Positions 7,061-7,987 of a stretch of DNA of 7,987 nt are shown one piece after another. The stretch spans positions 1 through 7,987 of the forward strand of contig JACDAO010000470.1 of NCBI GenBank assembly GCA_013695405.1, written 5' to 3'. The notes beneath the pieces are model-generated. The model made no database searches, was not told where the DNA came from, and was given only the letters and a program-made list of their open reading frames with translations. The DNA comes from Acidobacteriota bacterium (GTDB lineage Bacteria; Acidobacteriota; Vicinamibacteria; Vicinamibacterales; Vicinamibacteraceae). Both the position numbers and the translations under genes were made by a program. Positions within the stretch are counted from its first letter, which is position 1; every line of letters starts with the position of its first letter.

Positions 7061-7801
7061 TCAGAGGAAACTGCGAACCAGCGACGAGACCAGCAGGTTC
7101 CAGCCGTCGATCATCACGAACAGCATCACCTTGAAGGGCAGCGAGATCATCGCCGGCGGCAACTGCAACATGCCCATCGAGAGCAGCGTCGTCGAGACCA
7201 CCAGGTCAATCAGCAGGAACGGCACGAACAGGTAGAACCCCATCTGGAACCCGGTCTTGAGTTCCGAGAGGATGAAGGCCGGGACAACCACCCGCATCGG
7301 CACCGCCTCGGGCGTGTCCGGGCGCGGCACCTTGCCGAGTTCCACGAACAGCGCCAGGTCGCTCTCGCGGGTCTGCTTGAGCATGAAGGCGCGCACCGGC
7401 GGCGCGCCGCGCTCGAGCGCCTGGGTCACCGTGATCTCGTTGCGCAGCGCCGGCTGCACCGCCAGCGCGTTCACCTGCTCGCCGACCGGCGCCATGATGA
7501 ACACGGTCAGGAACAGGGCCAGGCCGACCAGGATCTGGTTCGAGGGTGCTTCCTGCGTTCCGAGCGCCTGCCTCAAGAAGTGAAAGACGATGACGATTCG
7601 AGTGAACGAGGTCATCGTCATCAGGACCGCTGGCACGAAGCTCAGGAGCGTCAGCAGCAGCACGACCTGCAGCGGTGCCGAGACGGCGCCGACGCCGTCG
7701 ATGGTCAGCGTGGTGCGCTCGGGCGCCTGCGCCAGCAGCGGTGTGGCCATCGCCAGCCACACGCCGAATACGTTGCCGAGCATCACGAACAGTCGTCGCA
7801 T
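7061..7801 (-). CDS. fliP: Flagellar biosynthetic protein FliP, export channel subunit
   Basis: FliP forms the pentameric core of the flagellar export channel. The 246-residue protein opens with a cleavable signal peptide, as in other FliP proteins: MRR, a hydrophobic core at 4-22, and a likely cut after LAQA at about residue 26. A periplasmic stretch follows, then hydrophobic segments at about 44-64, 88-106, 186-206 and 218-240. Family-typical sequences are MTMTSFTRIVIVFHFLRQAL (61-80), the APSNQIL segment (85-91) and the C-terminal LPFKVMLFVMIDGWNLL (221-237). The ATG follows the fliO TGA with no base between them. Only a weak AGG is seen upstream, so translation is probably coupled to fliO. 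The identification is secure. Confidence 0.97.
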   Translation of the reverse strand: MRRLFVMLGNVFGVWLAMATPLLAQAPERTTLTIDGVGAVSAPLQVVLLLTLLSFVPAVLMTMTSFTRIVIVFHFLRQALGTQEAPSNQILVGLALFLTVFIMAPVGEQVNALAVQPALRNEITVTQALERGAPPVRAFMLKQTRESDLALFVELGKVPRPDTPEAVPMRVVVPAFILSELKTGFQMGFYLFVPFLLIDLVVSTTLLSMGMLQLPPAMISLPFKVMLFVMIDGWNLLVSSLVRSFL

Positions 7802-7987
7802 TCAGGAAGCCTGTGGAGGAGCGAGTCGCGTCTCGAGCGCCTCGCTGAAGGTGGACGGTCCGGGCGCAAGTTCGGTCAACAGCGACACGTGCATCGGCGT
7901 GGTGCCGATCAGCAGGCGACGGCCTTCGACGGTGACGATCACCAGTTGCCGACGGTCACCCAGGCCAATCGCGGTTTCAATCTGCAC
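7802..7987 (-). CDS. fliO: Flagellar biosynthetic protein FliO, C-terminal fragment (5' end outside the window)
   Basis: Only the last 61 codons are present; the open frame runs to the window edge, so the true start lies beyond base 7987. FliO is a small bitopic membrane protein that helps assemble the FliP ring. The visible part matches the FliO cytosolic domain: a beta-rich stretch GDRRQLVIVTVEGRRLLIGT (10-29), then HVSLLTEL (33-40), the form seen in FliO proteins, and a variable tail ending PPQAS. The N-terminal transmembrane helix is not in the window. Position directly before fliP, with stop and start codons abutting, supports the call, since fliO-fliP-fliQ-fliR is a standard order. Confidence 0.85.
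   Translation of the reverse strand: MQIETAIGLGDRRQLVIVTVEGRRLLIGTTPMHVSLLTELAPGPSTFSEALETRLAPPQAS

Noticed and set aside
2896..7801. A virulence-type (injectisome) type III secretion locus, since FliP/FliQ/FliR/FlhB/FlhA families have injectisome homologues
   Set aside because: FlhF, a FliA-type sigma factor and FliM with a CheY-binding N-terminus lie in the same gene run, which makes it flagellar.

Overview
This window is one block of flagellar genes, all on the minus strand, so it reads from the right edge to the left. In transcription order the genes are fliO (3' end only), fliP, fliQ, fliR, flhB, flhA, flhF, a sigma-28 type fliA, fliM, and the start of a further gene that is probably fliN or fliY. 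The sequence is clearly G+C-rich, with strong G/C preference at third codon positions. It is a bacterial chromosome. The FliM/FliN switch, FliA sigma factor and FlhF exclude an injectisome (type III secretion virulence) locus. I cannot place the organism firmly: the base composition and gene order would suit a high-GC Acidobacteriota (Vicinamibacteria-like) genome or a related deep lineage, and this is only an impression.

Right part (about 4945-7987): the inner-membrane export gate. FliO assists assembly of the FliP pore. FliP, FliQ and FliR form the helical export channel. FlhB is the autocleaving substrate-specificity switch. Middle part (2896-4944): FlhA, the large export-gate protein whose cytosolic ring receives substrates and chaperones. 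Left part (1-2891): FlhF, an SRP-type GTPase linked to flagellar placement; FliA, which directs RNA polymerase to late flagellar promoters; FliM, the C-ring switch protein that binds CheY-P; and the 5' end of the next gene.

The genes are packed almost without gaps: junctions are 8-, 4- and 1-nt overlaps, a direct TGA-ATG abutment, or gaps of 1 to 37 nt. No junction has room for a terminator or a well-separated promoter. The segment is therefore probably one transcript with heavy translational coupling. fliA, flhA, fliQ, fliM and the last gene have recognisable Shine-Dalgarno sequences. flhB and flhF appear to depend on coupling to the gene before them.

This is a mostly conventional flagellar locus and I see no new biological system in it. 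The points worth a second look are the absence of an flhG/fleN gene between flhF and fliA, the placement of fliA directly in front of fliM inside the export-gate operon, altered GTPase motifs in FlhF, and an unrecognised N-terminus in the gene after fliM. No stretch over 300 bases lacks a gene. I saw no tRNA, rRNA, CRISPR array or mobile element.
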